Assembly (NCBI GenBank): GCA_024508855.1
Contig: JANINJ010000095.1
Coordinates: forward strand, 1-64,000
Length of the DNA: 64,000 nucleotides
Source of the DNA: Xanthobacteraceae bacterium
GTDB lineage: Bacteria; Pseudomonadota; Alphaproteobacteria; Rhizobiales; Xanthobacteraceae
Direction of reading: 5' to 3'
Notes under the pieces: generated by a model
What the model saw: only the letters and a program-made list of their open reading frames with translations
Database searches by the model: none
What the model was told of the DNA's origin: nothing
Position numbers and translations under genes: made by a program
Shown: positions 17,364 through 24,892 of the stretch, piece by piece
Layout of the letters: every line of letters starts with the position of its first letter
How positions within the stretch are numbered: position 1 is the first letter of the stretch

Positions 17364-18401
17364 ATGCGCCCGCAAGACATCCTGATGCCGGCCGCCACAG
17401 GCCTGTGCTGCAAGCCCGGCGGCTTTCACATCGATCCGGTGCGGCCGGTGGAACGGGCGCTGATCACGCACGGCCATTCGGATCATGCGCGCCCCGGCCA
17501 CGGCGCGGTGCTGGCGACGCAGGAAACGCTCGACATGATGCGGCTGCGCTACGGCGACAATTTCGCGCGCAGCACGCAGGCGATTTCCTACGGCGAGACC
17601 GTCTCGCTCGGCGAGGTCAGCGCGACATTCCACCCGGCGGGACATGTACTGGGCTCGGCGCAGATCGCCGTCACCCATGGTGGAACGCGCATCATCGCAT
17701 CCGGCGATTACAAGGACGCGTCCGATCCGACCTGCGCGCCGTTCGAGGTGGTGCCGTGCGATGTCTTCATCACCGAAGCCACCTTTGGCCTGCCGGTGTT
17801 TCGCCACGGCAATGCCGCCGATGAAGTGGCGAAGCTCCTGGCCTCGGTGGCGCTGTTTCCGGAACGAGCGCATCTGGTCGGCGCCTATTCGCTCGGCAAG
17901 GCGCAACGCGTGATCGCGCTGATCCGCGAAGCGGGATACGACGCGCCGATCTATCTGCACGGCGCGATGGAAAAGATCACGCACTACTATCAGAGCCGCG
18001 GCGTGAAGCTTGGCGACTTACGCCCGGTAAAAGGCATGAAGAAAGCCGACCTCGCCGGCACCATTACGCTGGCGCCGCCCTCCGCCACGTCCGACATCTG
18101 GACACGGCGCTTCCCCGATCCGGTCACCGCCTTCGCATCGGGCTGGATGCGGGTGCGCGCCCGTGCCCGCCAGCGCGGCGTCGAACTGCCGCTGGTGATT
18201 TCGGACCACGCCGACTGGGACGGCCTGATCGCCACCATCAACGCGACCGGCGCCGGCGAAATCTGGGTGACGCACGGCGAGGAAGAGGCGCTGGTGCATT
18301 GGTGCACGACCAAGGGCCTCGCCGCACGCCCGCTGGCGCTGGTCGGCTACGGTGACGAAGAGGAAGCGGCGCTGACGGACGACGAGGGCGGCAGCGAATG
18401 A
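17364..18401 (+). CDS. Ligase-associated DNA exonuclease (MBL fold)
   Basis: A 345-residue metallo-beta-lactamase/beta-CASP-like nuclease with the metal motif THGHSDHARPGH (HGHSDH at residues 36-41). Further family residues are PAGHVLGSAQI, SGDYKD and a late VTHGEEEALVHW. It matches TIGR04122, the exonuclease of the ligase-associated DNA damage response set, related to SNM1/Artemis nucleases. The stop codon overlaps the ligase ATG by four bases, so the nuclease and ligase are translationally coupled. Its partners, the helicase and PdeM, are encoded about 4 kb away on the other strand. Confidence 0.9.
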   Translation: MRPQDILMPAATGLCCKPGGFHIDPVRPVERALITHGHSDHARPGHGAVLATQETLDMMRLRYGDNFARSTQAISYGETVSLGEVSATFHPAGHVLGSAQIAVTHGGTRIIASGDYKDASDPTCAPFEVVPCDVFITEATFGLPVFRHGNAADEVAKLLASVALFPERAHLVGAYSLGKAQRVIALIREAGYDAPIYLHGAMEKITHYYQSRGVKLGDLRPVKGMKKADLAGTITLAPPSATSDIWTRRFPDPVTAFASGWMRVRARARQRGVELPLVISDHADWDGLIATINATGAGEIWVTHGEEEALVHWCTTKGLAARPLALVGYGDEEEAALTDDEGGSE

Positions 18402-20314
18402 ACCGCTTCGCCGAACTGCTCGATCGTCTCGCCTACGAGCCCGGCCGCAACAACAAGCTGCGGCTGATCACGAGCTATTTCCGCGAGGTGCCCGATCCCG
18501 ATCGCGGTTATGCACTCGCAGCGCTTACCGGCGCATTGTCGTTCAAGCACGCCAAGCCCGGCCTGATCCGCGACCTGATCGCCGCGCGCACCGATCCGGT
18601 GCTGTTCGCACTGTCCTATGACTACGTCGGCGATCTGTCAGAGACGGTGGCGCTGATGTGGCCACGTTCTTTTCTTAAACAGCCCCCCACCCCCGAGCCC
18701 TCCCCGCCACTCGCTGCGCTCGCGGAGGGAGGGGAGAAACAAACGACAGGCGAAACTCCCCTCCCCCCGCGCTCGCGGCGGGGAGGGGTCGGGGGTGGGG
18801 GGACAACGGCAACGACAGCGTCCACCGTCAACCTTCCCTCCCAACGCACTTCCACTCAGGCAGCAAGCAGCGGCCACAACAACCCGCCGCCGCCAACGCT
18901 GACCGAGGTCGTCATCACGCTGCGCACGCTCGGCAAGACCGAACTACCGGGCCAGCTCGCGCGCTGGCTCGACGAACTGGACGAGACCGGCCGCTGGGCG
19001 CTGCTGAAACTCGTCACCGGCGCGATGCGCATCGGCATCTCGGCACGTCTCGCAAAGACCGCTGCGGCCGCGCTCGGCAACAAGGATCCGCACGACGTCG
19101 AACTGATCTGGCCGGGACTGACGCCGCCCTATGTCGACCTGTTCGCATGGCTGGAGGGCCGCGGCGACAAGCCGGTCAATCGCGATCCCGCGCCGTTCCG
19201 CCCGGTGATGCTGGCGCACGCCATCGAAACTACCGACTTTGCCAATCTCGATGCAGCGGACTACATCGCCGAGTGGAAGTGGGACGGCATCCGCGTGCAG
19301 GCAGTCAGCGGACGTGACGAGAACGACAATGCCACCGCCCGGCTCTATTCGCGCACCGGCGAGGACATCAGTAAGAGCTTTCCGGATCTGCTGCCGTCGC
19401 TTCGCTTGCAGGATTCGTCTGACGTGACGCTTGATGTTTCCCGAAAACCGCTTCGCACTTTTCGGCATCAAGCGTTCGCCATCGATGGCGAACTGCTGGT
19501 GCTGCGCGACGGCCGGGTGCAGTCGTTCAACGTGCTGCAGCAGCGGTTGAACCGCAAGGCGGTGACGCCGAAGCTGATGAAGGACTTTCCGATTCACCTG
19601 CGCGTCTACGATCTGCTCAGCGATGACGACGGCGATTTGCGCGAGCTGCCGTTCGCAGAGCGCCGCACGCGTCTCGAGGCCTTCATCGCGCAACTCGACG
19701 ATCCGCGCATCGACCTCTCGCCGACAATTCCGTTCGATGACTGGGAAACCATCACGGCAGCCCGCGCCGATCCGGCCAGCGCCGGTGCAGGCGACGATGC
19801 TGATGCGGTCGAGGGCGTGATGCTGAAGCGGCGCGACGCCGTCTATCTGCCCGGACGGCCGAAGGGCCAATGGTGGAAATGGAAGCGCGACCCGCACATC
19901 ATCGACGCGGTCTTGATGTATGCGCAGCGCGGCCACGGCAAGCGCTCGTCGTTCTATTCCGACTACACCTTCGGGGTGTGGACCAATGGTGAGAGCGGCG
20001 AGCAACTGGTGCCGGTCGGCAAGGCCTATTTCGGCTTCACCGACGAAGAACTGATCCAGATCGACCGCTTCGTCCGCCGCAACACCACCGAGAAATTCGG
20101 CCCGGTCCGCCACGTGGTGCACGAAGCCAATCAGGGGCTGGTGCTGGAAGTGGCCTTCGAAGGATTGCAGCGCTCGACGCGGCACAAATCCGGCGTCGCC
20201 ATGCGCTTCCCGCGCATCAACCGGCTGCGCTGGGACAAACCGCCGCGCGAGGCCGACCGGCTGGAGACGCTGGAGCTAATGCTGAAGGCGGAAGGCGGGA
20301 TGCCGTCACCCTGA
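18398..20314 (+). CDS. ATP-dependent DNA ligase with two repeat-derived inserts
   Basis: A 638-residue ligase of the ligase-associated type (TIGR04120). The N-terminal helical DNA-binding domain is followed by the adenylation domain with nucleotidyl Lys294 in EWKWDGIRVQ, then RLYSRTGEDISKSF, AIDGELLVLRDG, EGVMLKRRDAVYLPG and WWKWKRD, and an OB-fold C-terminus. Two segments do not belong to the family: residues ~94-136, encoded by a family C repeat doublet inside the N-terminal domain, and ~25 residues around 340-360, encoded by a separate palindrome just before the IDGELL motif. Frame is intact through both. The last codons and stop (ATGCCGTCACCCTGA) fall inside a third repeat. Known role: nick sealing in repair; whether the inserts affect activity is unknown. 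Confidence 0.9.
   Translation: MNRFAELLDRLAYEPGRNNKLRLITSYFREVPDPDRGYALAALTGALSFKHAKPGLIRDLIAARTDPVLFALSYDYVGDLSETVALMWPRSFLKQPPTPEPSPPLAALAEGGEKQTTGETPLPPRSRRGGVGGGGTTATTASTVNLPSQRTSTQAASSGHNNPPPPTLTEVVITLRTLGKTELPGQLARWLDELDETGRWALLKLVTGAMRIGISARLAKTAAAALGNKDPHDVELIWPGLTPPYVDLFAWLEGRGDKPVNRDPAPFRPVMLAHAIETTDFANLDAADYIAEWKWDGIRVQAVSGRDENDNATARLYSRTGEDISKSFPDLLPSLRLQDSSDVTLDVSRKPLRTFRHQAFAIDGELLVLRDGRVQSFNVLQQRLNRKAVTPKLMKDFPIHLRVYDLLSDDDGDLRELPFAERRTRLEAFIAQLDDPRIDLSPTIPFDDWETITAARADPASAGAGDDADAVEGVMLKRRDAVYLPGRPKGQWWKWKRDPHIIDAVLMYAQRGHGKRSSFYSDYTFGVWTNGESGEQLVPVGKAYFGFTDEELIQIDRFVRRNTTEKFGPVRHVVHEANQGLVLEVAFEGLQRSTRHKSGVAMRFPRINRLRWDKPPREADRLETLELMLKAEGGMPSP
18681..18806. repeat. Palindromic repeat doublet, family C, inside the ligase gene
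   Basis: Two inverted G/C-rich units: an outward tail AGCCCCCCACCCCCGAG with hairpin to GGAGGGAGGGGAG, then a hairpin CTCCCCTCCCCCCGCGC to GGGGAGGGG with outward tail TCGGGGGTGGGGGG. This is the same family as in the helicase gene, but with units in the reverse relative orientation (tails outward). Its length keeps the ligase in frame. Confidence 0.85.
19428..19474. repeat. 47-bp palindrome, family D, inside the ligase gene
   Basis: CGCTTGATG pairs perfectly with CATCAAGCG, and inner CCGAAAA with TTTTCGG, around CCGCTTCGCAC. The left arm has a four-base bulge (TTTC). Elements of this look are scattered through Bradyrhizobium-type genomes. It is in frame and adds residues between LLPSL and AIDGELL of the adenylation domain. 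Confidence 0.85.
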
Positions 20315-20397
20315 GGTGCGCGCACTTGCGCGCCTCGAAGGGTGACCGCGGCCCTCCTTCGAGGCTCGGGCTTAAGCCCTCGCACCTCAGGATGACG
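20304..20397. repeat. Palindromic repeat, family A, copy 2
   Basis: Starts CGTCACCCTGAGGTGCG and ends CGCACCTCAGGATGACG, with inner GCCTCGAAGG and CCTTCGAGGC. It overlaps the 3' end of the ligase gene and supplies the TGA stop codon (CCCTGAGG). Confidence 0.85.
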
Positions 20398-20495
20398 CCT
20401 TGCCTTGCGGGCGCATTGCGCCATTGACGCCGCCACATTGGTTCCCCATCTGCATCGGGCTATAATGCGGAGATCGATTCCGCGGGAGACCACCG

Positions 20496-20798
20496 ATGCC
20501 GAACGACACAAGGGAACTGCCGGCGAGCAACGACGGCCTGTACCGCTTTCTCGGCGGTTCGCCGCTGGCGGTGGCGTTTCGCCTGATCCTGCTGTCGATC
20601 CTCGTCGGCGTCGTACTGGCCGCGATCGGCTTCGATCCTTGGAACATCGTCTACAGCGTCCGCCTGCTGATCCAGCGCATCTGGGACCTCGGCTTCGACG
20701 CTATCAACGGCCTGTGGCGCTACTTCCTGCTCGGCGCCGTGATCGTGGTTCCGATCTGGCTGCTGTCGCGGCTATTCGGTGCACCGCGCGGACGTTGA
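20496..20798 (+). CDS. Small DUF6460-type membrane protein
   Basis: A 100-residue protein with two membrane helices (about 24-43, AFRLILLSILVGVVLAAIGF; and 77-94, YFLLGAVIVVPIWLLSRLF) and a short amphipathic stretch between them. The conserved opening DGLYRFLGGSPLAVAFRL resembles the DUF6460 family of Rhizobiales; no function is known. GGGAG precedes the ATG. It lies 30 bases before the MATE gene and may share its transcript. Confidence 0.75.
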   Translation: MPNDTRELPASNDGLYRFLGGSPLAVAFRLILLSILVGVVLAAIGFDPWNIVYSVRLLIQRIWDLGFDAINGLWRYFLLGAVIVVPIWLLSRLFGAPRGR

Positions 20799-20828
20799 TC
20801 GCCCGGAAGACGATCCAGGTCCCGTTCC

Positions 20829-22190
20829 ATGACATCGCCTAGTCAGGCTGGCGCCATGCGCGTCGACAGCCGGCGTGTGTTCGTCATCGCCGGTCCGGCG
20901 ATGCTGGCCAACCTGACCACGCCGCTGCTCGGTGTCGTGTCCACGGCGGCGATCGGCCAACTCGGCGAAGCGCAATTGCTCGGCGGCGTCGCACTGGCAT
21001 CGGTGGCGTTCGATTGCGTGTTCTGGCTGTTCGGATTTCTCCGCATGGCTACCGTCGCCTTCACCGCGCAGGCGCTCGGCGCCGACGACCGCATCGAGAT
21101 CCGCGCTGTGCTGATCCGCGCGCTGCTGCTCGCTGCCGTGATCGGCCTGGCGCTGATCGTATTGCGGACGCCGCTTGCATCGCTGATCTTCACCGCAATG
21201 GGTGGCAGCGCGGCGGTGACCGCAGCCGCGAGCAGCTACTTCCACATCCGCCTGTGGTCGGCGCCATTCATGCTCGGCAACTACGTCATGCTGGGCTGGC
21301 TGGTGGGACAGGCCCGCACCGGCATTGCGCTGGCGATTCAAGTCGGCATCAACCTGCTCAACATGGCGCTGACGATCCTGTTGGTACTGACACTACACTG
21401 GGGGATCGAAGGTGCGGCGATCGCAACGGTGATCGCCGAAACTACGGGCTTTGTCGCCGGCGTCGCCATCGCGTGGCATCTGCTCGGTGGGAATCTCCGC
21501 GTCGCCCGCGACCTGTTGTTCGATCGTGCGAGGTGGCTGCGCATGCTCGCGGTCAATCGCGACATCATGATCCGCACCGCTGCGCTGATCGGCGGCTTCC
21601 TGTTCTTCACCGCACAGGGTGCGCGTGCCGGCGATCAGGTGCTGGCGGCCAACGCCGTACTCTACAACTTCCTGATGATCGGCTCGTTCTTCCTCGACGG
21701 CCTCGCCAACGCCGCCGAACAACTCTGCGGCCAGAGTTTTGGCGCGCGCGACCGCGTGCAGTTCAGCCAGGCGGTGAGGCTGGTGCTGTTGTGGAGTGTC
21801 GCCTTCGGCGTCGCGGTGACGCTGGTATTCATCGCGACCGGCGATCACCTCATCGATTTCATCACTACCAGCCCCGAGGTTCGCATCGCGGCGCGCGAAT
21901 TCATGCTGCTCGCGGCGCTGGCACCGGCCTGCGGCGTGCTGGCCTACTGTTTCGACGGGGTCTATATCGGCGCGTCGTGGGCGCGCGACATGCGCAACCT
22001 GATGGTGATTGCCTTCGTCACCTACATCGCCGCATGGGCCTTGCTGCAACCGTTCGGAAACAGCGGGCTGTGGACGGCGCTGCTGATCTTCCTGCTGGCG
22101 CGCGGCGTGCTGCAGGGCTTGCGCTATCCGGCGCTGATGCGGGCCGCGTTCCCGCACGCGCAACTCACACCGGCCAGTCTTCCGCGGTGA
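20829..22190 (+). CDS. MATE-family efflux transporter
   Basis: A 453-residue protein with about 12 membrane helices in two halves (VFVIAGPAMLANLTTPLLGV at the start; VLAYCFDGVYIGASWARDMRN late). It resembles the DinF-like branch of MATE exporters, which expel cationic drugs or metabolites using Na+ or H+ gradients. Its last 26 bases overlap the convergent pyrD gene. Substrate unknown; a second MATE protein is encoded at 37.8 kb. Confidence 0.88.
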   Translation: MTSPSQAGAMRVDSRRVFVIAGPAMLANLTTPLLGVVSTAAIGQLGEAQLLGGVALASVAFDCVFWLFGFLRMATVAFTAQALGADDRIEIRAVLIRALLLAAVIGLALIVLRTPLASLIFTAMGGSAAVTAAASSYFHIRLWSAPFMLGNYVMLGWLVGQARTGIALAIQVGINLLNMALTILLVLTLHWGIEGAAIATVIAETTGFVAGVAIAWHLLGGNLRVARDLLFDRARWLRMLAVNRDIMIRTAALIGGFLFFTAQGARAGDQVLAANAVLYNFLMIGSFFLDGLANAAEQLCGQSFGARDRVQFSQAVRLVLLWSVAFGVAVTLVFIATGDHLIDFITTSPEVRIAAREFMLLAALAPACGVLAYCFDGVYIGASWARDMRNLMVIAFVTYIAAWALLQPFGNSGLWTALLIFLLARGVLQGLRYPALMRAAFPHAQLTPASLPR

Positions 22191-23259
22191 TCGACGCCGC
22201 ATCGGCGCCGACGATCTCCGACAGGGAATCGCGGCCGGTGCGCAGCATCGTCGAAACCAGATCCGCCTTGATGCTGTCGACCAGCCCGAGCCCCTTGTAG
22301 ACCAGCGACGAATAAAGCTGGATCAGGCTGGCACCGGCGCGGATCTTGGTCAGCGCCGCGCCGCCGCTGTCGACGCCGCCGACGCCGATCAGCGGAAACG
22401 CGCCTTCCGCGCGCACATAGGTTTCCGCCACCATCCGGGTCGACAACCGGAACAGCGGTCGCCCCGAGAGACCGCCCTGCTCTTTGGCGCGGTCCTGCTC
22501 GCGCAAGGTCGACGGCCGTGCCAGCGTGGTGTTGGCGACGATCATACCGTCGACACGGCGCGACCGCGCGATGTGCACCACGTCGTCGAGTTCGCCGAGT
22601 GTCAGGTCAGGCGCGATCTTGAGCAGCACCGGCGAGTCGCCGGCTTTCTCCCGCACCCGTTCACGCGCATCGATCACCTTCGCCAGCAGGTCATCGAGCG
22701 AGGAGGCTTGCTGCAAGTTGCGCAGGCCCGGCGTATTCGGCGACGAGACGTTGACGGTGAAATAGCTCGCCACCGGCGCAAAGGTCTCGATCAGGCTGAC
22801 ATAGTCGGCGATGCGATCCGGCGAATCCTTGTTGGCGCCGACATTGACGCCGACGATGCCGGGCAGATGCGCGCGCGACGCCAGCCGCCGCAACACCGCT
22901 TCAGACCCATCGTTATTGAATCCCATGCGGTTGACCACCGCCTCGTCGCGCTCGAGACGAAACAGCCGCGGCCGCGGATTGCCGGATTGCGGCTTCGGCG
23001 TCACCGAACCGATTTCGACGAATCCGAAGCCGAGCCGCAGCAGCGCATCGGGCACCTCGGCGTTCTTGTCGAAGCCCGCCGCCATGCCGATCGGATTGGA
23101 GAAATTCAGGCCGAACGCCCGCACCGCGAGCTTGGCATCATCGGGACGCGGCCGGATTGGCGGCAGAAAGCGCAGGCCCTGAATCGCCATGCGATGCGCA
23201 TCCTCGGGATCGAGCCAGCGCAACAGCGGCAGCGAGAACGTGTCGAAGGCGCGGATCAC
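22165..23259 (-). CDS. pyrD: Dihydroorotate dehydrogenase (quinone), class 2
   Basis: A 364-residue class 2 enzyme that oxidises dihydroorotate to orotate at the inner membrane, passing electrons to quinone (fourth step of pyrimidine synthesis). The N-terminal amphipathic region (SLPLLRWLDPEDAHRMAIQGL) is the membrane/quinone part. FMN-barrel signatures include GMAAGFDKNAE, GSVTPKPQ.GNPRPRLFRL, NRMGFNNDG and the catalytic serine region VNVSSPNTPGLR. The GTG start overlaps the TGA of the upstream DUF952 gene (GTGA), a conserved pairing in related bacteria. Confidence 0.93.
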   Translation of the reverse strand: MIRAFDTFSLPLLRWLDPEDAHRMAIQGLRFLPPIRPRPDDAKLAVRAFGLNFSNPIGMAAGFDKNAEVPDALLRLGFGFVEIGSVTPKPQSGNPRPRLFRLERDEAVVNRMGFNNDGSEAVLRRLASRAHLPGIVGVNVGANKDSPDRIADYVSLIETFAPVASYFTVNVSSPNTPGLRNLQQASSLDDLLAKVIDARERVREKAGDSPVLLKIAPDLTLGELDDVVHIARSRRVDGMIVANTTLARPSTLREQDRAKEQGGLSGRPLFRLSTRMVAETYVRAEGAFPLIGVGGVDSGGAALTKIRAGASLIQLYSSLVYKGLGLVDSIKADLVSTMLRTGRDSLSEIVGADAASITAEDWPV

Positions 23260-23600
23260 GGCGCAAGCTCCGGGATGTCGTGGCCGCCGTCGGACTGCGC
23301 CCGCAGATCGAGGATCGCGGTGACCGCGCCGAGATCGAGTTCGCCATAGAGATGCGGAAACAGGTCGCCGCCGCGCGACGGCTCCCAGCGCAACGCGTCG
23401 CCGAGCGCGCCGGCATCGACAGCGATCAAAAACAGCCCGGTCTGGCCGAAAAAATGCTTCCGGGCCGTCTCCGCCACCTGTGCCGCGGCCGAAAAGTGGA
23501 TGAAGCCGTCCCGCACGTCGTCGGCGCTGCCCCGATACACCCCTTGCCGCTCGGCTTCGCGCCAGGCGGAGGCAGGACAAATTTTATAGATCGTGCGCAC
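23256..23600 (-). CDS. DUF952 family protein
   Basis: A 114-residue cytoplasmic protein opening TIYKICPASAWREAERQGVY with DGFIHFSAAAQV and DLFPHLYGELDLGAV, the signature of DUF952. The family has no established function. Its stop codon overlaps the pyrD start, so the two are translated together. Confidence 0.88.
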   Translation of the reverse strand: MRTIYKICPASAWREAERQGVYRGSADDVRDGFIHFSAAAQVAETARKHFFGQTGLFLIAVDAGALGDALRWEPSRGGDLFPHLYGELDLGAVTAILDLRAQSDGGHDIPELAP

Positions 23601-23759
23601 CCGAGTACCTGTTTGTTGTTGAGTTATCTCGGGAATTTCCCGCGATTCCGCCTTTCAACGAATTCCTTGCCGACCGTATCGGCGGCCCCGGCACACTTCA
23701 AGAGCCAGACTTTCGGTCCCGATCACCCAAAAACGCAGCCGGGCCGCATAACATCCCGA

Positions 23760-23788
23760 TTGCGAAAGCTGCGTAATTAAGGTAATAA
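23760..23788 (+). promoter_or_regulatory. Candidate promoter for the LexA-like repressor
   Basis: TTGCGA, 17 bases, then TAATAA in an AT-rich patch that stands out from the surrounding high-GC DNA. A TTGACA just downstream (23800-23805) could be a second -35. AT-rich dyads (AATTAAGGTAATAATT) may be the autoregulatory operator. From sequence pattern only. Confidence 0.35.
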
Positions 23789-23853
23789 TTCCTAGTTTAT
23801 TGACAAAATTCACCGCCTCGACTGGACCGGATGCTCCCGGCAATGGACGCGCG

Positions 23854-24480
23854 ATGCTGACCCACCATCAAATCTGGACCGCGCTGGATCGCCTCGCCGA
23901 ACGCGCCGGGCTGTCGCCATCGGGCCTCGCCAAGCGCTCGGGGCTCGATCCCACCACCTTCAACAAGTCCAAGCGCGTCACCACCGACGGGCGCGAACGC
24001 TGGCCCTCCACCGAATCGGTGGCCAAGGCATTGGCCGCGACCAACACCGCCATCGACACCTTCGTGCAGTTAATCGAGGAGACCGCGCGCGCCGCGCAGG
24101 CGGTGCCGCTGCTCGGCTTTGCCGAAGCAGGCAGCGGCGGCTATTTCGACGACGGCGGCTTTCCGGTCGGCAAGGGCTGGGACGAAGTCGGCCTGCCCAA
24201 CGTCAACGACGAGCACGCCTACGCGCTGGAGATTTCCGGCGACTCGATGAAACCCGCCTATCGCGACGGCGACGTCATCATCGTTTCCCCCGGCACGCCG
24301 ATCCGGCGCGGCGACCGCGTCGTGGTGAAGACCAAGGACGGCGAGGTGATGGTCAAGGAATTGAAACGCCGCACCGCCAAGACGCTCGAACTGCAATCGC
24401 TCAACCCCGCGCATCCCGATCGCACGCTGACGCCGGGCGACGTCGAATGGATCGCGCGCATCGTGTGGGCGAGCCAGTAA
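23854..24480 (+). CDS. S24-family (LexA/CI-like) transcriptional regulator
   Basis: A 208-residue protein. The N-terminal HTH region is LSPSGLAKRSGLDPTTFNKS. The C-terminal S24 peptidase domain has Ser131 in EISGDSMKPAYRDGD and Lys168 in MVKEL, spaced 37 residues apart as in LexA. A candidate self-cleavage bond is Ala92-Gly93 in GFAEAGSGG. Such proteins are repressors that cut themselves on RecA stimulation, or transcription factors that have lost cleavage. It stands alone, without phage genes, so it is not obviously a prophage repressor. The first in-frame ATG after the AT-rich promoter was chosen. Targets are unknown. Confidence 0.85.
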   Translation: MLTHHQIWTALDRLAERAGLSPSGLAKRSGLDPTTFNKSKRVTTDGRERWPSTESVAKALAATNTAIDTFVQLIEETARAAQAVPLLGFAEAGSGGYFDDGGFPVGKGWDEVGLPNVNDEHAYALEISGDSMKPAYRDGDVIIVSPGTPIRRGDRVVVKTKDGEVMVKELKRRTAKTLELQSLNPAHPDRTLTPGDVEWIARIVWASQ

Positions 24481-24502
24481 ATTCTATCCAAAATACACCC
24501 CG

Positions 24503-24875
24503 CCGTCATGGCCGGGCTTGTCCCGGCCATCCACGTCTTTCATCATAAGAGATGGTCGGCGGTTACGTTTATATTTTGGCGAGTAAGCCGAACGGCATTT
24601 TGTATGTCGGCGTGACGAGCGATCTTGCCCGTCGTGTATACGAGCATCGTAACGGATTTGTTTCCGGATTCTCAAAACAATATGCCATCAAACGTCTCGT
24701 GTTCTTCGAGCGGTACGACGCCATCCAGACGGCCATCCAGCGCGAACACAACATAAAGCATTGGCCCCGAACTTGGAAAGTCAGGCTCATTCTCGAGCAG
24801 AACCCAGAATGGAATGATTTATACGAGTCGATCCTTTAAGGGCGTGGATGGCCGGGACAAGCCCGGCCATGACGG
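24503..24875 (+). mobile_element. Candidate GIY-YIG/REP element bounded by perfect 33-bp inverted repeats
   Basis: Two family B palindromes, 24503-24535 and 24843-24875, are exact reverse complements over all 33 bases. Each is also self-complementary inside (GGCCGGG and CCCGGCC arms). Between them lies one gene, the GIY-YIG nuclease, starting 16 bases after the left repeat and ending 3 bases before the right. The same paired repeats occur without a gene at 33.4, 51.2 and 56.2 kb. The layout resembles a REPIN with its mobilising gene inside; mobility is inferred, and no target-site duplication was identified with certainty. Confidence 0.6.
24552..24839 (+). CDS. Small GIY-YIG nuclease of the URI type
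   Basis: A 95-residue single-domain GIY-YIG protein. The YVYIL motif (Tyr7) and LYVGVT (Tyr18) form the core strands, Arg27/Arg28 and His32 lie in LARRVYEHRNG, and Glu65 in QREHNIKHW is the expected metal-binding residue. All catalytic positions are therefore present. The family includes UvrC N-terminal-like and small standalone nucleases; substrates of the standalone type are mostly unknown. Base composition is lower in GC than the neighbouring genes. Its tight enclosure by inverted palindromes is unusual and suggests it is a passenger or driver of that repeat family. Confidence 0.85.
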   Translation: MVGGYVYILASKPNGILYVGVTSDLARRVYEHRNGFVSGFSKQYAIKRLVFFERYDAIQTAIQREHNIKHWPRTWKVRLILEQNPEWNDLYESIL

Positions 24876-24892
24876 TGCGTGTGTTGCGGTAC

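Noticed and set aside
18681..18806. Frameshift or broken ligase gene
   Set aside because: The reading frame is open through the insert and all catalytic motifs follow in the correct order, so the gene appears intact.
24503..24875. IS element with a standard transposase
   Set aside because: No DDE, serine, tyrosine or RAYT-type transposase is encoded; the only gene is the GIY-YIG nuclease.
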